Shown: piece after piece, positions 41,373 through 50,305 of the stretch
Position numbering within the stretch: the first letter of the stretch is position 1
Layout of the letters: the number at the start of each line of letters is the position of its first letter
Origin: Caulobacter flavus
Lineage (GTDB): Bacteria; Pseudomonadota; Alphaproteobacteria; Caulobacterales; Caulobacteraceae
Assembly (NCBI RefSeq): GCF_003722335.1
Contig: NZ_CP026100.1
Location: 5,120,001-5,184,000, forward strand
DNA length: 64,000 bases
Direction: 5' to 3'
The notes under the pieces: model-generated
The model's input: the letters and a program-made list of their open reading frames with translations, nothing else
Databases searched by the model: none
Told to the model about the DNA's origin: nothing
Translations under genes and position numbers: made by a program

Positions 41373-41464
41373 ACCCCCTCCGGCCCTCCGGGCCACCTCC
41401 CCCAGAGGGGGAGGATCTAGATGCTCCCCCTCTGGGGGAGCTGTCGCGAAGCGACTGAGGGGGT
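41373..41464. repeat. intergenic palindromic repeat, shortened copy 3
   Basis: About 90 bp made of the terminal palindromes of the same family (CCTCCCCCAGAGGGGGAGG at 41396-41414, then CTCCCCCTCTGGGGGAG), a TCGCGAAGCGA stem and flanking CCCCCT/AGGGGG arms. It lacks the ATGCCTCGAAAGCTGAAA segment. It sits between hslO and the M20 peptidase gene. Confidence 0.75.
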
Positions 41465-41475
41465 AGCCGAAGGCG

Positions 41476-42795
41476 CTACTTCCTCGCCAGGTAGTCCAAG
41501 GCCATGAACACCTCGGCCTTCACGCCGGTCTCCAGCACCGCCTCGTCGATGTCGAAGTACGGCGAGTGGTTGGCCGGCGCGCCGGCGGCCGGGACGTCGG
41601 CCTTGCGGCCGCCCAGCTGGACGAACACGGCCGGGACCTTCTGGCCATAGAGGGAGAAATCCTCGGCCCCGGTGACCAGGGCGGCCTGGTCGTCGACCTT
41701 GCCGGGCGAGGCCTTCTCCAGCGGGGCCTTGACCCACTTCGACAGGGCCGCGTCGTTCCAGGTGACCGGATAGGGCTGGGTGAACACCGCCTCGGCCTTG
41801 GCGCCATAGCGGTCGCCGATGGCGGCCACGGCCTTCTGGGTCTTGGCGATCACCTCGGCCTTGCGCTCGGGCGTGAAGGTGCGGAGCGTGCCGCTCATCA
41901 CCAGGTCTTCGGGGATGATGTTGTTGCGCACGCCCATGTTGATGGTGGCGATGGTCAGCACCGTCGGCGAGGTTCCGACGTCGATCTGGCGGGCGGCGAT
42001 CTGGTTCAGGGCCTGGACGATGTCGGCCGAGATGCTGGCCATGTCGATGCCGGCCCAGGGGCGCGCGCCGTGGGTCTGCTTGCCCTTGACCGTGATGGTC
42101 AGGCGGTCGGCGCCGGCATAGAAGCCCTCGGGACGATAGTTCAGGGCGTGGGCGTCGCCCGGGCCGATGTGCAGGCCGAAGATGGCGTCGACCTTGGGAT
42201 TGTCGAGCGCGCCGTCGGCGATCATCAGCTTGGCGCCGCCCTCGTCGCCGGCCTGGGGCCCCTCCTCGGCCGGCTGGAAGATGAAGACCACCGTGCCGGC
42301 GATGTCGTTCTTCATGCCCGCCAGCACCGTGGCCGCGCCCAGCAGCATGGCCACGTGGGTGTCGTGGCCGCAGGCATGCATCACCGGGACAGTCTTGCCC
42401 TCCCAGGTGGCGGTGGCCTTGGAGGCGAACGACAGGCCAGTCTTCTCCAGCACCGGCAGGGCGTCCATGTCGGCGCGCAGGGCCACGACCTTGCCGGGCT
42501 TGCCGCCCTTCAGCACGCCCACCACGCCGGTCTTGCCGACCCCTTCGCGAACCTCCAGGCCCAGGGCCTTCAGCTCCCTGGCCACCAGGGCGGCGGTGCG
42601 GACCTCCTGGTTGCCCAGTTCCGGATGCTCGTGGACGTCGCGCCGCCAGGCCACGACCTTGGGCTGGACCGCCTTGGCGGCCGCTTCGACCTTGCCCCCC
42701 TCTCCCTTGCTTCCAGCGGGCGCGGCCAAGGCTGGAACCGACAAGAAGCCCGCCGCCGTCAGGGCCAGAACCGAAACCGTCTTGAGCGCGCCCAT
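41476..42795 (-). CDS. exported M20-family amidohydrolase/peptidase
   Basis: A 439-residue zinc hydrolase of the hippurate hydrolase/amidohydrolase group. ATG 42795 gives a signal peptide (MGALKTVSVLALTAAGFLSVPALA). Motifs: VVALRADMDALPV, MHACGHDTHVAMLLGAA (metal site) and VFIFQPAEEGPQAGDEGGAKLMI. It cleaves N-acyl amino acids or related amides; the substrate is not evident. Location is probably periplasmic. Confidence 0.9.
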   Translation of the reverse strand: MGALKTVSVLALTAAGFLSVPALAAPAGSKGEGGKVEAAAKAVQPKVVAWRRDVHEHPELGNQEVRTAALVARELKALGLEVREGVGKTGVVGVLKGGKPGKVVALRADMDALPVLEKTGLSFASKATATWEGKTVPVMHACGHDTHVAMLLGAATVLAGMKNDIAGTVVFIFQPAEEGPQAGDEGGAKLMIADGALDNPKVDAIFGLHIGPGDAHALNYRPEGFYAGADRLTITVKGKQTHGARPWAGIDMASISADIVQALNQIAARQIDVGTSPTVLTIATINMGVRNNIIPEDLVMSGTLRTFTPERKAEVIAKTQKAVAAIGDRYGAKAEAVFTQPYPVTWNDAALSKWVKAPLEKASPGKVDDQAALVTGAEDFSLYGQKVPAVFVQLGGRKADVPAAGAPANHSPYFDIDEAVLETGVKAEVFMALDYLARK

Positions 42796-42915
42796 TCCCG
42801 ACTCCTTGAGAAGACTTTCCGCCGAGCTTGGCGGTTCCTCCACCGTGGTCAAGGCCGCGCGCGCTTTACCTAAGGAACGGCTTTGCAGGATCGTCACGGA
42901 GACTAAGCTTCGTCC

Positions 42916-43650
42916 ATGACCGAGCCCACATTCGACTCCCCGACGTTTGACTCAAGGGACGATGGCGAAGCGCTGGATCCCGCCTCCGGCGTCATCCGGC
43001 CGCGCCACGCCGCCACCCTGATCGTAGTGCGCGACGACGGTCCCGCGCCCCGGGTGCTGATGGGCCGGCGCAACCGCGGCCACGCCTTCATGGCCAGCAA
43101 GTGGGTGTTTCCCGGCGGGCGGGTCGATCGCGGCGACTACGGCGCGCCCTCTGCCACCGAGCTGGATCCCGAGGTCGCCACGCGCCTGACGGCCGAGCCG
43201 CGTCATCCCTCGCCCACGCGGCTGGCCCGGGCCCTGGCCCTGGCGGCCGTGCGCGAGACCTTCGAGGAGACGGGCCTCCTGCTGGCCAGGCCGGCGCCCG
43301 CCCGCCCCGGAGCCGGGGCCTGGCGGCCGTTCCTGGCCCAGGGCGCGCTGCCCGACCTGTCGCCGCTGGCCTTCGTGGCCCGGGCCATCACCCCGCCCTA
43401 CCGGCCGCGCCGGTTCGACGCCCGCTTCTTCATGGCCCCGGCCAGCGCCCTGCTGAGCCTGGATCCACAACCCGACTGCGGCGAACTGGACGAGATCGCG
43501 TGGGTGACCTTCGACGAGACGCGCGACCTTGATCTGCCCAGCATCACCCGCATGGTGCTGCGCGAGACGGCCCTGCGCCTGAAGGACCCCGGCCGTCCCG
43601 CGCCGTTCATGCGATTCCTGCGCGGCAACGCCGTGATGACGGAGCTCTGA
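42916..43650 (+). CDS. Nudix hydrolase-family protein
   Basis: A 244-residue protein. The Nudix box is spread over LARALALAAVRETFEETGLLLA, containing the REx2EExG core (RETFEETG), with the preceding VFPGGRVDRGD as the usual upstream glycine-rich strand. Larger than MutT, it belongs to the longer CoA/nucleotide diphosphate-type group. It may hydrolyse an NDP-linked compound. The following DUF6265-like gene starts 2 bp after its stop. Confidence 0.85.
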   Translation: MTEPTFDSPTFDSRDDGEALDPASGVIRPRHAATLIVVRDDGPAPRVLMGRRNRGHAFMASKWVFPGGRVDRGDYGAPSATELDPEVATRLTAEPRHPSPTRLARALALAAVRETFEETGLLLARPAPARPGAGAWRPFLAQGALPDLSPLAFVARAITPPYRPRRFDARFFMAPASALLSLDPQPDCGELDEIAWVTFDETRDLDLPSITRMVLRETALRLKDPGRPAPFMRFLRGNAVMTEL

Positions 43651-43652
43651 CC

Positions 43653-44099
43653 ATGCTCGCCCTCCTCTTCGCCCTGCAGGCCGCCCCGGCCGCGCCCGCC
43701 ATCGACCAGGCCGCCTTCCTGGCCGGCTGCTGGCGGCAGGAGCGCCCGAACGGCGTGGTCGAGGAGCAGTGGCTGGCGCCCGGCGGCGGCATGATGCTGG
43801 GCATGGGCCGCACGGTCCGCGACGGCGCGGCGAGGAGCTACGAGTTCACGCGAATCCAGGAAGCCGACGGGCGACTCACCTTCTTCGCCATACCCTCGGG
43901 CCAGCCGGCCGCGGCCTTTCCGCTGAAGAGCGCCGCCCCTGGCGAGCTGGTCTTCGAGAATCCCGCCCACGACTTCCCCCAGCGCGTGATCTACAAAAGC
44001 CAGGGCGAGAACGGCCTTTTGGGCCGGATCGAGGGCGAAATCGGCGGCAAGGCGCGATCCGTCGACTTCCCCTACAAACGATGTTCAGGCGCCGATTGA
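43653..44099 (+). CDS. DUF6265-like protein
   Basis: A 148-residue protein with an N-terminal hydrophobic stretch likely to be a signal (MLALLFALQAAPAAPAIDQA). The core (FLAGCWRQERPNGVVEEQWLAPGGGMMLGMGRTV, FENPAHDFPQRVIYKSQ in parts) is characteristic of a common family of small beta-rich proteins without assigned function. It is coupled to the Nudix gene. Confidence 0.8.
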   Translation: MLALLFALQAAPAAPAIDQAAFLAGCWRQERPNGVVEEQWLAPGGGMMLGMGRTVRDGAARSYEFTRIQEADGRLTFFAIPSGQPAAAFPLKSAAPGELVFENPAHDFPQRVIYKSQGENGLLGRIEGEIGGKARSVDFPYKRCSGAD

Positions 44100-44180
44100 C
44101 TTTGCCCCGTTCATGCGTATGTTCCGCGCCTCTCATTTCGACCGCGCGGAGACCTGCGCGACCACCGCAGGGATACGACC

Positions 44181-44348
44181 ATGGCCAAACCGGCTTCGAT
44201 CAAGATCCGCCTGAATTCGACGGCGGACACCGGCTTCTTCTACGTGACCAAGAAGAACGCCCGCACCAAGACCGAGAAGATGGTGCTGAAGAAGTACGAT
44301 CCGGTCATCCGCAAGCACGTCGAATTCCGCGAAGGCAAGATCAAGTAA
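44181..44348 (+). CDS. rpmG: 50S ribosomal protein L33
   Basis: A 55-residue basic ribosomal protein ([20 protein letters not shown], then [21 protein letters not shown]). This is the Cys-less, zinc-free form usual in alphaproteobacteria. A strong terminator follows 29 bp downstream. It is often found near divK-pleD in Caulobacter. Confidence 0.96.
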   Translation: MAKPASIKIRLNSTADTGFFYVTKKNARTKTEKMVLKKYDPVIRKHVEFREGKIK

Positions 44349-44376
44349 GATCGCCTCGTCGCACCGACGATTCTCG

Positions 44377-44408
44377 AAAACGCCCGGCGGCAACGTCGGG
44401 CGTTTTTG
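44377..44408 (+). terminator. Rho-independent terminator of rpmG
   Basis: CGCCCGGC and GTCGGGCG arms around GGCAAC, flanked by AAAA and a TTTTT run. A classic strong terminator after a highly expressed gene. Confidence 0.9.
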
Positions 44409-44438
44409 TTTTTCCGGTCCCCAGTCCAGGATACGCGC

Positions 44439-45191
44439 GTGATCGTTCGCCTCGCCCTCGCCTTCTCCGTCATGGCCGCCCTGCCCGCCTGCGCCCAGCC
44501 CGCGCCGGTGCAGAGCTACGAGGTGGTCCGCACCTACCCCCACGACCGCCAGGCCTTCACCGAGGGGCTTCTGGTGCGCGACGGCCAGCTCTACGAGAGC
44601 ACGGGCCTGGAAGGCCGCTCGTGGGTGCGCAAGGTGGACCTGGAGACCGGCGCGGTGCAGCAGCAGGCCGCGCTGGAGCCCAAGTACTTCGGCGAGGGAA
44701 TCGTCGACTGGGGCGACGAGATCGTCCAGCTGACCTGGCAGAACGGCGTCGGCTTCGTGCGCGACCGGGCGACCTTCGCCGTCAAGTCGACCTTCAGCTA
44801 CACCGGCGAAGGCTGGGCGCTGACCAAGGACGACCGCCGCATCATCATGAGCGACGGCACCGCCGAGCTGCGGTTCCTGGATCCCAAGACCCTGAAGGAA
44901 ACCGGCCGGGTGAAGGTCACCGACGACGGCAAGCCGGTGGACCAGATCAACGAGCTGGAATTCATCAAGGGCGAGGTCTGGGCCAATGTCTGGCAGACCG
45001 ACCAGATCATCCGCATCGATCCCAAGACCGGCAAGGTGGTCGGCCGCCTCGACCTGTCGGGCCTGCTGACGCCGCAGGAAGCCGCCCGCGCCGACGTGCT
45101 GAACGGCATCGCCTACGACGCCAAGGCGGATCGGATCTTCGTCACGGGCAAGTTCTGGCCGTGGCTGTTCGAGATCAAGGTGGGCAAGTAG
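44439..45191 (+). CDS. glutaminyl-peptide cyclotransferase (plant-type) lipoprotein
   Basis: A 250-residue enzyme that turns N-terminal glutamine into pyroglutamate. GTG 44439 begins a signal peptide ending in a lipobox-like LPAC; an ATG at 44406 falls within the rpmG terminator and is not used. Five-bladed propeller motifs are present: TYPHDRQAFTEGLLVRDGQLYESTGLEGRS, KYFGEGIVDWGDEIVQLTWQNG, SYTGEGWAL, INELEFIKGEVWANVWQTD and VLNGIAYDA. Confidence 0.87.
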   Translation: MIVRLALAFSVMAALPACAQPAPVQSYEVVRTYPHDRQAFTEGLLVRDGQLYESTGLEGRSWVRKVDLETGAVQQQAALEPKYFGEGIVDWGDEIVQLTWQNGVGFVRDRATFAVKSTFSYTGEGWALTKDDRRIIMSDGTAELRFLDPKTLKETGRVKVTDDGKPVDQINELEFIKGEVWANVWQTDQIIRIDPKTGKVVGRLDLSGLLTPQEAARADVLNGIAYDAKADRIFVTGKFWPWLFEIKVGK

Positions 45192-45212
45192 GCCTTCTCC
45201 ACCCCGTCGTCG

Positions 45213-45322
45213 CTTCCCTAGGCCCTGTGCCTAGGGCCCATGGTTCAACCGCTCAGACCTGAGATGCACGCCCGCGATCTGAGCGGGGGCGCGATGGACC
45301 CTGGGCACAGGGCCCAGGGAAG
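45213..45322. terminator. large inverted repeat between convergent genes
   Basis: Arms of about 22-30 bases (45213-45240 and 45295-45322) match at 20 of the best 22 positions, with CCCTGTGCC as core. Inside is a second perfect pair, CGCTCAGA at 45250-45257 with TCTGAGCG at 45278-45285. Located between the cyclotransferase gene and pleD, which converge, it may end transcription both ways. Confidence 0.6.
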
Positions 45323-45353
45323 CAATCATCTAGAGACTTGGAAAAGGCGGCGC

Positions 45354-46718
45354 TCAGGCCGCCTTGCAGACCACGGCGTTGCGGCCGGCGGCCTTGGCTT
45401 CGTAGACGCCGCTGTCGGCGCGCTTGAGCAGGGCCTCGGGGGTGTCGCCGGCGCCGGTGGTGGCCGAGACGCCGACCGAGATCGTCACCGTCAGCATTTC
45501 CTGGCCGCCGGCCACGCGGAACGGCGAGCCGGCCACGTGCATGCGGATCCGCTCGGCGATGCGCACGGCGTCGGCCAGCTGGGTGTCGGGCATGATCACC
45601 GTGAACTCCTCGCCGCCGTAGCGGCAAGGCAGATCGATGGCGCGGACGTTGGAGGCCAGGCGCAAGGCGAATTCGCGCAGCACCTCGTCGCCGACGTCGT
45701 GGCCGAAGCCGTCGTTGATCTTCTTGAAGTAATCGATGTCGATCAGCAGGGCCGAAACCGGGTCGCCGCCCATGGTGGCGCGGTTGACCAGGGCCGACAG
45801 CTGGCCGGTCATGTAGCGGCGGTTGTGCAGGCCGGTCAGCGGGTCGGTGACGGCCAGCTCCAGCGAGTGGTCGAGGTTGTTGCGCAGATAGTCGGTGTAG
45901 CGCTTGCGGCGCACCTGGGTGCGGACGCGGGCGGCCAGCTCCTGCGGGTCGATCGGGCGCGGCAGCACGTCGTTGACGCCGATGTCCAGCGCCTTGACCA
46001 TCCGCGGACGGTCGTCGGGATCGACCACGGCCAGGATCGGCAGGTGACGGGTGCGTTCGCTGGAGCGCAGGGTCGCCGAGAAGCGCAGGCCGTCGAAGCC
46101 GCGGGCGGCGGCGTTGACGATGACCAGGTCCACCGGACCGCTGGCGCTGATTTCGGCCTTGGCCAGGTCGGTCTCGATCACCGGACGGTGCTCGACCGCC
46201 AGTTCGGCGGCCACGCGCTGGGCCTGGCGTTCGTTGTCGTCGACGATCAGCACGCGGCCGCCGATGCCGTCCAGGCGGGCGGCGGCGCCGGCGATCACGC
46301 CGATGCGGCGGCCCGAGGCCTCGCGCTGGCGCAGTTCGTCGATGACCATCTTCAGGCGGGTCAGGCTGCGCACGCGGGCGAACAGCATGACGTCGTCGAT
46401 GGGTTTCGTCAGGAAGTCGGCGGCGCCGGCCTCCAGGCCCTGGATGCGGTCGCCACGCCCGTCGAGGGCGGTGACCAGCACCACCGGGATATGGCGGGTG
46501 GCGGCGTCTTCCTTGAGCTTGCGGCAGACGGTGAAGCCGTCCATGCCGGGCATCATCACGTCCAGCAGGATGATGTCGGGCAGTTCCTCGGCCGCCTTCG
46601 CCAGGGCCGTCGGGCCGTCATAGGCGTAGGAGACCTGATAATACTCGGCCGAAAGCTTGGCCTCGAGCAGGCGCACATTGGCCTCGATGTCGTCGACGAC
46701 GAGGATTCGCGCGCTCAC
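45354..46718 (-). CDS. pleD: PleD diguanylate cyclase response regulator
   Basis: A 454-residue protein with two receiver domains and a GGDEF domain. Phospho-acceptor D53 lies in IILLDVMMPG; the second receiver (residues 154-270) is degenerate. GGEEF is at residues 368-372, and the c-di-GMP inhibitory site RxxD is R359-D362. These positions match C. crescentus PleD, which makes c-di-GMP during the swarmer-to-stalked transition. It follows divK by 6 bp. Confidence 0.97.
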   Translation of the reverse strand: MSARILVVDDIEANVRLLEAKLSAEYYQVSYAYDGPTALAKAAEELPDIILLDVMMPGMDGFTVCRKLKEDAATRHIPVVLVTALDGRGDRIQGLEAGAADFLTKPIDDVMLFARVRSLTRLKMVIDELRQREASGRRIGVIAGAAARLDGIGGRVLIVDDNERQAQRVAAELAVEHRPVIETDLAKAEISASGPVDLVIVNAAARGFDGLRFSATLRSSERTRHLPILAVVDPDDRPRMVKALDIGVNDVLPRPIDPQELAARVRTQVRRKRYTDYLRNNLDHSLELAVTDPLTGLHNRRYMTGQLSALVNRATMGGDPVSALLIDIDYFKKINDGFGHDVGDEVLREFALRLASNVRAIDLPCRYGGEEFTVIMPDTQLADAVRIAERIRMHVAGSPFRVAGGQEMLTVTISVGVSATTGAGDTPEALLKRADSGVYEAKAAGRNAVVCKAA

Positions 46719-46724
46719 GGCCTG

Positions 46725-47093
46725 TTACCTCTCCAGCAGTCGGCGGATGGTGTCGAGGAAGTGCGACACCGAGATGGGCTTCGAGATGTAGGCCTCGCAG
46801 CCGCCCTCGCGAATCCGCTCCTCGTCGCCCTTCATCGCAAATGCCGTAACAGCGACCACGGGTATATGTGACAGATCGTCGTCCTCTTTGAGCCACTTGG
46901 TCACTTCCAGGCCCGAGATCTCGGGCAGCTGGATGTCCATGAGGATCAGATTCGGGCGATGCTCGCGGGCGATCGACAACGCCTGCAGTCCCTCGCGGGT
47001 CTGCAGGGTCTCATAGCCCTGGGCTTCGAGCAGATCATGAAAGAGCTTCATGTTCAGCTCGTTATCCTCGACGATGAGGACCTTCTTCGTCAT
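46725..47093 (-). CDS. divK: DivK single-domain response regulator
   Basis: A 122-residue receiver protein that controls the cell-cycle kinases through DivL-CckA in Caulobacter. D53 in [10 protein letters not shown] is the phospho-acceptor; K105-type lysine is in [14 protein letters not shown] 47093 ([14 protein letters not shown]) is preferred to an earlier start at 47108. It is first in the divK-pleD unit and has a CtrA-like box about 80 bp upstream. Confidence 0.97.
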   Translation of the reverse strand: MTKKVLIVEDNELNMKLFHDLLEAQGYETLQTREGLQALSIAREHRPNLILMDIQLPEISGLEVTKWLKEDDDLSHIPVVAVTAFAMKGDEERIREGGCEAYISKPISVSHFLDTIRRLLER

Positions 47094-47172
47094 CCTGACC
47101 CCGACCATACGGTCCGTGGCGACACGTGAGGGATTCGCGCCGCTTCTTCATCCTCAGATCGCACGAATATCC

Positions 47173-47187
47173 TTAAGCCCGCGCTAA
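47173..47187. promoter_or_regulatory. CtrA-like binding site upstream of divK
   Basis: TTAA-N7-CTAA, one base from the CtrA consensus TTAA-N7-TTAA, sits in the divergent gap between divK and the HAD-like gene. CtrA control of divK is established in C. crescentus to my knowledge; here it is a pattern match. Confidence 0.5.
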
Positions 47188-47216
47188 TCGCGTTTCCAAC
47201 GACCGATCGCACACAA

Positions 47217-47873
47217 ATGGACGCCCGCTCTCTCGACCTCAAGACCTGCACGCTAGACGCGCACCGACCGCTCGTCATCGTCGATGTCGACGAAGTGCTG
47301 GCCCAGTTCATGGCCGGCTTTGGCGCGTTCGTCGCCCGGCACGGCTTCGAACTGCGCGTCGACCGCTTCGCGCTGTTCCAGAACATCTATCGCCCCGGCG
47401 AGACCGAGCACCTGGACCTGATCGCCGGCCGGGCGCTGTTCGACGACTTCTTCCGCGATGGCGGCGAGGACCTCGAGCCCGCCGCGGGCGCGGCAGACGC
47501 CCTGGCCGACCTGTCGCTGAACGCCAACGTGGTGATCCTGACCAACGCCCCCGAGCACGGCCGCCAGACCCGCGCCCGCTGGCTGAAGACCCATGGCTTC
47601 GACTATCCACTGATCATCAATTCGGGTCCCAAGGGCCCGTCGGCGGCCGATCTGGCCGGGCGGGTCAAGGCCCCGGCGGTATTTGTCGACGACCTTTTGC
47701 CGCAGCTGGAATCGGTGGCCGCCAGCGCCCCGGCCGTCGGCCGCTTCCAGATGGTGGCCGACGAGCGCCTGCGCCCGCTGGCGCCCAGCGCGCCCGACCG
47801 CCACGCCCGCATCGACCTGTGGCCCGACCTCAAGGTCGCCATCCGCGAGGCGCTGGCGCTCGACGGGCGATGA
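47217..47873 (+). CDS. HAD-superfamily hydrolase
   Basis: A 218-residue protein with HAD motifs: motif I DVDEVL (residues 23-28), motif II VVILTNAPE, motif III Lys in NSGPKGPSA, and motif IV VDDLLPQLESV. This points to a phosphatase with unknown substrate. It is divergent from divK and 10 bp before dinB. The first Asp pair in DVDEV has Glu after D-V-D, as in many HAD phosphatases. Confidence 0.82.
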   Translation: MDARSLDLKTCTLDAHRPLVIVDVDEVLAQFMAGFGAFVARHGFELRVDRFALFQNIYRPGETEHLDLIAGRALFDDFFRDGGEDLEPAAGAADALADLSLNANVVILTNAPEHGRQTRARWLKTHGFDYPLIINSGPKGPSAADLAGRVKAPAVFVDDLLPQLESVAASAPAVGRFQMVADERLRPLAPSAPDRHARIDLWPDLKVAIREALALDGR

Positions 47874-47883
47874 AGGCCCCCGG

Positions 47884-49139
47884 ATGAAGGCTCTCTGCAG
47901 AGACTGTCTGTGGACCGGCGAGCGCAAGGCGCCGCGCTGCCCGTCGTGCGGCTCGCCGCGCACCGTCTTCCACGAGGAGCTGGGCGCCCTGTCCATGGCG
48001 CACCTGGACTGCGACGCCTTCTACGCCTCGGTGGAGAAGCGCGACGATCCGTCCCTGCGCGACAAGCCGGTGATCGTCGGCGGCGGCAAGCGCGGGGTGG
48101 TCACCACGGCCTGCTACATCGCCCGGATGAGCGGGGCGCGCTCGGCCATGCCGATGTACAAGGCGCTGCAGCTGTGCCCCGACGCCGTCGTGGTGAAGCC
48201 CAACTTTGCCAAGTACAAGCACGAGAGCGCGCTGATCATGGCCCGCCTCTCGAACCTGACGCCGCTGGTCCAGCCGCTGTCGCTGGACGAGGCCTGGATC
48301 GACCTTTCGGGCACCGAGCGCCTGCACGGCGCGCCGCCGGCGGTGATGCTGGCCAAGGTGCAGAGGGAGATCGAAGTCGAGCAGAACCTCACCGTCTCCA
48401 TCGGCCTGGCCCCCAACAAGTTCCTGGCCAAGATCGCCTCGGAACTGGACAAGCCGCGCGGCTTCTCGGCGATCGGCGCGGCCGAGGCGGTGGCGTTCCT
48501 GGCGACCAAGCCCGTTTCGATCCTGCCCGGCGTCGGGCCCGCCACCGTCTCGACCTTGCATGGCCTTGGCCTGCGCACCGTGGGCGACATCGCCAACGCC
48601 GACCTCAAGACCCTGGCCAAGGAACTGGGCGCGGGCGGTCTGCGGCTGCACCGCCTGGCCCACGGCGAGGACGCCCGGGCCGTCGATCCCGACAGCGTGC
48701 GCAAGACCATCAGCGCCGAAACCACCTTCAACGACGACCTCTTCCGCCGCGAGGACCTGGAGGACCAGCTGTGGCCCCTCTGGAGAAGGTGGCCAGGCAG
48801 GTGAGGCGCGAGGAGGTGGCCGGTCGGGTGGCGACGCTGAAGCTGCGCACGCCCGACTTCAAGATTCACACCCGTCGCCGCACCCTGCCCGTCCCCACCC
48901 AGACGGCCCAGACCCTGTTCCAAGTGGCGCGCGAACTGCTGGCCGCCGAACCGCCCGGCCGTTCCTACCGCCTGATCGGCGCGGGCCTGACCGAGTTCGT
49001 CCCCGCCGTCGGCGCGGCCGACGACTTCTTCGCCGGCGACGAACGCCGGGCCCTGAAGAGCGAGACCGCCGTCGACGCCCTGCGCGGCAAGTACGGCCTG
49101 GGCGCGGTCGTCACCGGCCGGGCGCTGAAGAACCGCTAG
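47884..49139 (+). pseudogene. dinB: DNA polymerase IV gene with a frameshift
   Basis: Bases 47884-48774 encode a Y-family polymerase: a zinc-finger-like start (CRDCLWTGERKAPRCPSCG), MAHLDCDAFYASVEKRDDP, SLDEAWIDL, SIGLAPNKFLAKIASELDKPRG and an HhH at ILPGVGPATV. After EDLEDQLWPL the frame changes; the next frame to 49139 continues as EKVARQVRREEVAGRVATLKLRTPDFK, the expected little-finger domain. One base is missing near 48775-48783, by comparison with the expected LWPLLEKV. It may be a real mutation or a sequencing error. Confidence 0.82.
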
Positions 49140-49172
49140 GGTCCGTACTCAATTGCGCGAACAATTCTGCTT

Positions 49173-49284
49173 GTCATCCCGGCCGAAGGGCCGCGTAGCG
49201 GACCGTAGAGCCGGGACCCAGGGGCCACCTGCATTGCGCCGGCTCCTGGGTCCCGGATAAGCGCTTCGCGCTTTCCGGGATGAC
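49173..49284. repeat. dispersed inverted repeat with GTCATCCCGG ends
   Basis: GTCATCCCGG at 49173-49182 pairs with CCGGGATGAC at 49275-49284; inside, CCGGGACCCAGG (49211-49222) pairs with CCTGGGTCCCGG (49245-49256), and GCGCTTCGCGC forms a small stem. Repeats of this type are scattered in intergenic spaces of alphaproteobacteria. No gene in 49140-49341. Confidence 0.8.
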
Positions 49285-49341
49285 GGGCGATAGGCGATTG
49301 AATTTCTTCGATCCGATATCCCGCTCAATTGTGTCCACGCC

Positions 49342-50238
49342 CTAGGCCTTCACCAGGGCCTCGCCGGCCATCGTCCGCACCGCCGCCGTCAGCCGGTCCA
49401 GCAGCCGCGCCGCCAGCCGGGTGCGCTGCCAGTAGAGCGCGACGAGAATGGACCGGCCTGGCGGCAGCTCCACCAGGCGCCCCGAGGCCAGATGAGGGGC
49501 GGCCAGGCTGCGCGGGGTCATCGCCCAGCCCAGCCCCGCCAGGTTCATGTCGAGCATGCCTTGCGTGGCCGGGGTCCAGTGCACTGGGCCTTCCGGACGG
49601 ACGCCCAGGGCCTCGTGCGCCCAGCGCGCCTGCAGGCCGTCGCGACGGTCGAAGCGCAGCAGCGGCGCGTGTCGCAGGCGCTCGGCGTCGAAGCCGCCCG
49701 GGAACGCGCGGGCCATGAAGGCCGGGCTGGCGGTGGCCACGTACTCGATCGCGCCCAGCGGATAGGTCTTGCAGCCGACCACCGGCGCGGGATCGGCGGT
49801 GACCGCCGCCAGCACCTCGCCGTCGCGCAGCCGCTCGGCGGTGTGGGCCTCGTCGTCCATGACCAGGTCGAGCATGGCCCCGGTCTCCTCGGCGAACCGC
49901 GCCGCGGCCAGCGGGAACCAGGTGCTGACGCTGTCGGCGTTGACGGCGATGCGGACCACGGCCGGACCTTCCGACAGGTCGGCCAGGCGCGGCAGGTCGG
50001 CGACGAGATCGCCCTCCAGCAGCCGCACCTGCTCCACATGGGCGCACAGCCGCGCGCCGATGGCGGTGGGCCGGCAGGGCTGGCCGCGCGTCAGCAGCAC
50101 CGCGCCAAGCCGCTCCTCCAGCCCCTTCACCCGCTGCGACACCGCAGACGGGGTGACGCCCAGCACGGCGGCGGCCTTGTCGAAGGCGCCTTCGCGCGCG
50201 ACCGCCGCCACGGCCGCCAGCGACGCATAGTCCAGCAT
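49342..50238 (-). CDS. LysR-family ArgP/LysG-type regulator
   Basis: A 298-residue LysR regulator. HTH: LAAVAAVAREGAFDKAAAVLGVTPSAVSQRVKGLEERLGAVLLTRG. The effector domain follows (VRIAVNADSVSTWFPLAAARFAEE, as in ArgP/IciA). It is divergent from lysE, the classic arrangement in which the regulator senses Lys or Arg and turns on the exporter. ATG 50238 starts MLDYASLAAVA; the longer frame is a shadow. Confidence 0.88.
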   Translation of the reverse strand: MLDYASLAAVAAVAREGAFDKAAAVLGVTPSAVSQRVKGLEERLGAVLLTRGQPCRPTAIGARLCAHVEQVRLLEGDLVADLPRLADLSEGPAVVRIAVNADSVSTWFPLAAARFAEETGAMLDLVMDDEAHTAERLRDGEVLAAVTADPAPVVGCKTYPLGAIEYVATASPAFMARAFPGGFDAERLRHAPLLRFDRRDGLQARWAHEALGVRPEGPVHWTPATQGMLDMNLAGLGWAMTPRSLAAPHLASGRLVELPPGRSILVALYWQRTRLAARLLDRLTAAVRTMAGEALVKA

Positions 50239-50246
50239 TAGCCTGC

Positions 50247-50261
50247 CTAATTTCGATTTAG
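50247..50261. promoter_or_regulatory. LysR-type operator between the regulator and lysE
   Basis: CTAATTTCGATTTAG is a near-palindrome in the 67-bp divergent gap, the expected binding place of the regulator. Confidence 0.5.
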
Positions 50262-50305
50262 TATCCTTAGTTAGACTACAGGCGCGCCCACGGCCATCAA
50301 GCGGC

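Noticed and set aside
44406-44438. ATG 44406 as start of the cyclotransferase gene
   Set aside because: It overlaps the T-run of the rpmG terminator and spoils the signal peptide; GTG 44439 is better.
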